Source: Dendrobium chrysotoxum (taxonomy: Eukaryota; Streptophyta; Magnoliopsida; Asparagales; Orchidaceae). From it: a stretch of 64,000 bases of DNA. Under the pieces are notes generated by a model. It had not been told where the DNA came from, did no database searches, and saw only the letters and a program-made list of their open reading frames with translations. The stretch lies in assembly GCA_019925795.1 (NCBI GenBank), contig CM034306.1, positions 49,470,758 through 49,534,757 of the forward strand. Reading direction: 5' to 3'. The position numbers and the translations under genes are program-made. Below, piece after piece: positions 61,101 to 64,000 of the stretch; within the stretch, counting starts at the first letter, position 1, and the number at the start of each line of letters is the position of its first letter.

Positions 61101-61443
61101 TACCACTCTCCCTCAGAACCTCTGGGTGATCTGCTATGACTACTCTGGCTACCACTCTGACTGTCACTGCAACTACTGGAGCCCGAGATCATCTAAACTA
61201 TCTGAGGTGTCTTGCCCTTGGGCTGAACCAAGTCACTGTCCTATAGGTGGATCTGTCCACTAGCCATGAGCTTCTACCCTCTATCCTTGAACACATAGCA
61301 TTCCTCTATAACATGCCCGATATGTCTGTAAAATGAATAATAGAGTGGGTGGTCCGTCTCCCCCTCCTCCTCCACTCTACTGTTGTTCGGGAATGTTAAA
61401 ATGTTCCTCTTAGTAAGGAATTTGAAAATCTTCTTCACACTTT
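55148..61443 (-). pseudogene. pol: Pol of the Tat element: PR, RT, RNase H, archaeal-type RNase H, INT
   Basis: One reverse frame spans the region. PR (60361-59837) keeps RPLYVTAKVNG and ends LLGRPWIHEY, but its active site reads DQEAS (D codon 60080-60082), where D-x-G-A-S is expected. RT (58861-57656): IDFRDLNKACPKDDFPLP, MPFGLKNAGATYQ and YVDD (58004-58015), apparently intact. RNase H (57625 to about 57200): LYTTALDESLGALL, LSRWL, YPTMEKQCLAL. Archaeal-type RNase H (about 57150-56700): FYFDSASS, NNEVEYEALILGLELA, GDS, SNGKIDALAKLA. INT (56824-55148): zinc H-H-C-C (HEGLCGAH, CHQCQ), core Asp in ATDYFSKWAE, Asp in ISDNGPSF, Glu in LAEAFNKTL, then the C-terminal ALPLEV-like GVEAVLPLEVKLPSLRV. 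Stops at 61274, 61241, 61193, 61100, 60413, 60407, 59837, 58895, 57656, 56897, 56213 and 55856. Confidence 0.93.
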
Positions 61444-64000
61444 CCCCTTTTAAAGGGATATTCCTTACAAAGCTTCTCCCGTAGGTACTGCTGACTCTCT
61501 GGGGTCCTACGGGAGGGTCTAGGCTGCACTGCTGACTGGCCCGGTGTGTGAGACTGCTGAGGTGATGCTGAGCTGACTAAGGGCTTCTTGCCCTTATCTG
61601 ATGGTCCATAGGTACTGTGTACCTCCCCTCTCCTAGGTGGAGGTGCCCCTGAAGACTCCTACTGCTGAGGTCTACGTGAAGGTTGACTCTCAACCTTAAG
61701 AGGGACTGCATCGGGTATGCTGTCCTACAAACTGATCACCTTTGTCAACAACTTCTGAAAGGTCCTGATGTTGAAACCCTTCAGATAAGGTGCTATCGGA
61801 CCATCTATGTTCTTCAATAAAATTTTTACTACATGTTGCTCCTGTAAGTGGGGCTCACACTGTAGGCTGAGGTTCCTCCATCTGACTATATAATCTGGGA
61901 GAGGCTCTCGGGGCCGCTGTCTAGTCACAACTAGCTCTCTAACTGTAACTCGGTGCTCTGCACTGACAAACCTCTACACAAACAACTGCTCCAACTCTGC
62001 AAAGGTACGTACTGAATAGTTGGGGAGGTCAGCGTACCAGGCAAAGGCCACCCCAACTAGACTGCTGACAAAAAGTCTCAACATCAGTGCATCGTTCCCT
62101 CCTATGTTGCAACAGATGGCTCGGTACTGGGCCACGTGTTGCCTTGGGTTTCCAAACCCATCAAAGACTCTGAACCTAAGAGGGACAAAATCAGGGGGGT
62201 AGGGCTCGTGCTCGTACTCTACTGGGTAAGGACACCCCCTGCTAATTATCTCTCCAGACTTCCTGGAGGAAATGGCCTGCTCAACCTTCTGGGCAATCAG
62301 ATCCTGAATCTTTCTGGTTGACAACTGAACTGACTGACTCTGGACTGGGGTAGTAAAAGTAACTATTGTAGGTGCCACTAGAACTGCCCTCTAGGCCCTG
62401 TCTACTCCTACAGGACCTGGTGCTACTACAGGTGGTGCTACTGGCTCGTCCCTAGACGTAGTAGAAGTGCCTACGCCCGTCATCTGGGACATCGCACCCA
62501 AAGCTGTCAACTGAGCTGTCATCGCTGCCATGGCCCTAGCCATCTCTGCCATCTGAGTCTGTAAATGTAGCACTGTGGCATCTGTCTCAACTGACCGGGG
62601 AGATCCTCCTACCTCAGCTTCTCCCTACTCATCATCATCATCTGCCTCTATCTGCTCGTCTCAGTGACCACGTCTGGTAACCACACATACTCTGTGCACC
62701 AGTATATCTCCATCTGACTCCTCCTCGAGTAAGTCATCCTCAAGTGCATCATCCTCATAAAGGGTCTAATGGAAATCCTCCACATATGGACTCAAAGGGG
62801 AGGAGGTCTCGTAGGGGCTAAGGGCTGGCTCTGCCTGAACCGGTGAACTACCAGGAGAAACTGCAACGTCATCATCCATCGCTGCATCAAAGACCATCGG
62901 AACTGCCTCTGATCCGGAAGGGACAACTGCCTCTAACTACTCAACTGCCTGAACTGGTTGTACTGCCTCGACAAGGGACTCTGCCTGTCATCGTCTCCAC
63001 ACCCATCAACAACGATGGGACCTAGTAGGGGTAACTGGCTACTGCCGGGCTACTACAACTGAAGGGAGCTGGGGTCTAGGAGGCTCCAACTGCTACCTCC
63101 ATCCGTGACGACGTGGGCGTCGTCCAACAACTGGAGCAACTATCTGTGCTCTCGCCAACGGAACTGAACTAACAGGCTGCCTGGGTGGCTGTCCTCTCTG
63201 CCACCTGTACCTCTGCCTAGCAGTCTGCCTCTGCAACTGAACGGACTCCTGAGAAATCTGGTGGAGTCACCTCTCCTGACTGACAGGGCTTCGACCCCGC
63301 GCTAAGCGGATAATGCTGCGAATCCTCTGAGAGAGGGTTCGAGCAGCATCATCCTTAGGGACCCTAGCACGTGGTAAAGTAGTAGTGACAGAAGGGGCCG
63401 CCGCAATGCGAGCAGCGTCCTCCTCATCACCACTGTGTGTCAGTGGAGAGAAGCATCCTCCCTGAACTGCTGCTATCTCAGGGGCAACTATAACGTTCGA
63501 GGTAGGGGAAACTGCAACTGTTCGTGGTGCCCGCTGCTTGAGGACCACTCTCATCTGAACTGGCTCCTGGTGAGCCAACGAATCTGACATCCATTGTCTG
63601 TCTGCCTCAGATGCAGTCAACCAAAGTCTATGATTTCTATTCCTCCGGGCCCTTCTCCCGAGGCCGGAGGCGGAAGACGAAGCAACATCTGAACCCACTG
63701 CCTGAGTGACAGGGGGAACGGGGACTACAGGAAGTGTCGGGGTCTGCTCGAGGGTCTCTGGGTGAGACAACCGAGTGAAAACTGAAACCCGATGGGAGGA
63801 AGGTGAAGGAGCCTCGGTCTAGGCACCCCTCTTCCTAGAGGAAGAAGGAGGGGGAACCCGAACACGAGCTGCCTTTGTCGGAACAATAATAGGGGTAACT
63901 ACTACCTGCCGGCACTGAGGGGCCGGGGCAATCTGAACAACAGGTGTAGTAGGCACTGGTCGCCTAACTGCTGGACGAGTGGGCTGAATAGGGAGTGTTC
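61444..64000 (-). pseudogene. gag: Gag and long N-terminal region of the Tat element
   Basis: A second reverse frame runs from the window edge to a run of four Cs at 61444-61447, where one extra base appears to shift it into the pol frame. Gag core about 62378-61725: PVEYEHEPYPPDFVPLRFRVFDG-type block, GNPRQHVAQY, ALMLRLFVSSL, AFAWYADLP, then REPLPDYIVRWRNLSL, as in Tat Gags. A zinc-knuckle remnant (HIGHVIEECY, about 61300-61345) is in the pol frame. Upstream of the core the same frame holds acidic, Pro- and Gln-rich sequence reaching 64000; Ogre elements carry an extra ORF before gag, which this may be. Stops at 63819, 63267, 63093, 63039, 63006, 62988, 62937, 62766, 62661, 62625, 62391, 61974, 61725 and 61659. 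Confidence 0.85.

Larger units (their letters stand above)
43965..64000 (-). mobile_element. Tat-clade Ty3/gypsy element (Ogre-like), 3' LTR to gag; 5' end outside
   Basis: Reverse strand: gag (from beyond 64000), PR, RT, RNase H, a second archaeal-type RNase H, INT (to 55148), a ~5-kb 3' UTR of tandem repeats, then the 3' LTR (50116 to 43965). The second RNase H between RT-RH and INT, very long LTRs and a repeat-rich 3' UTR are hallmarks of the Tat/Ogre clade. Bases beside the LTR (TTGAT at 43960-43964, AACGG at 50117-50121) do not match, as expected when the LTR is one end of a full element rather than a solo LTR. Confidence 0.9.

Overview
This window looks like nuclear DNA of a flowering plant, probably a eudicot. 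It is AT-rich, its LTR elements use a plant initiator-Met tRNA primer site (TGGTATCAGAGC), and it carries a FAR1-type MULE and Tat-clade Ty3/gypsy sequences. The nonsense mutations fall mostly where plant CG and CHG methylation would cause C-to-T decay. I see no intact host protein gene, rRNA, tRNA or CRISPR array. Almost everything is nested, decayed transposable element.

Layout. 1-3705: 3' part of a long-LTR Ty1/copia element (Sirevirus-like) whose 1,685-bp LTR cuts into a reverse-strand copia remnant (3706-4541). 4542-6054: AT-rich, no gene. 6065-12162: a 6.1-kb Mutator-like element with ~100-150-bp terminal inverted repeats and a 9-10-bp target duplication. It carries a decayed FAR1/FHY3-type transposase (+) and a convergent, decayed DUF1985/ULP1-like gene (-). 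12440-13157: a probable CACTA terminus. 13163-20931: a 7.8-kb solo LTR of a Tat-clade element with TSD TAGCA. 20937-27053: AT-rich DNA with a doubled MULE-like terminus, three Tourist-like MITEs and a ~1-kb foldback. 27059-32959: a second solo Tat LTR (5.9 kb, opposite orientation, TSD ACTTT). 33606-43213: a Ty1/copia element (TSD AAGTG) whose 5' LTR is split by a second Ty1/copia element (33625-38439, TSD GATTT). 43219-43964: a short host-derived island holding an exon-like fragment of the second-largest subunit of plant RNA polymerase IV/V. 43965-64000: a reverse-strand Tat-clade Ty3/gypsy element with its 6.15-kb 3' LTR, a long 3' UTR built of tandem repeats, and a gag-pol frame running past the window edge.

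How the parts relate. The three Tat LTRs (13163-20931, 27059-32959, 43965-50116) are one family: two are solo LTRs left by recombination and one is still joined to its coding region. Their U3 regions share palindromic arrays of TTGAC/GTCAA cores upstream of a TATA-like box. The Tat gag-pol has 26 premature stops, at least 16 explained by CAG-to-TAG. Within the MULE, an 11-bp unit (TTGCGCTTTAG) forms arrays that sit only in introns or flanking non-coding DNA of its two genes, which is the most unusual structure I found.
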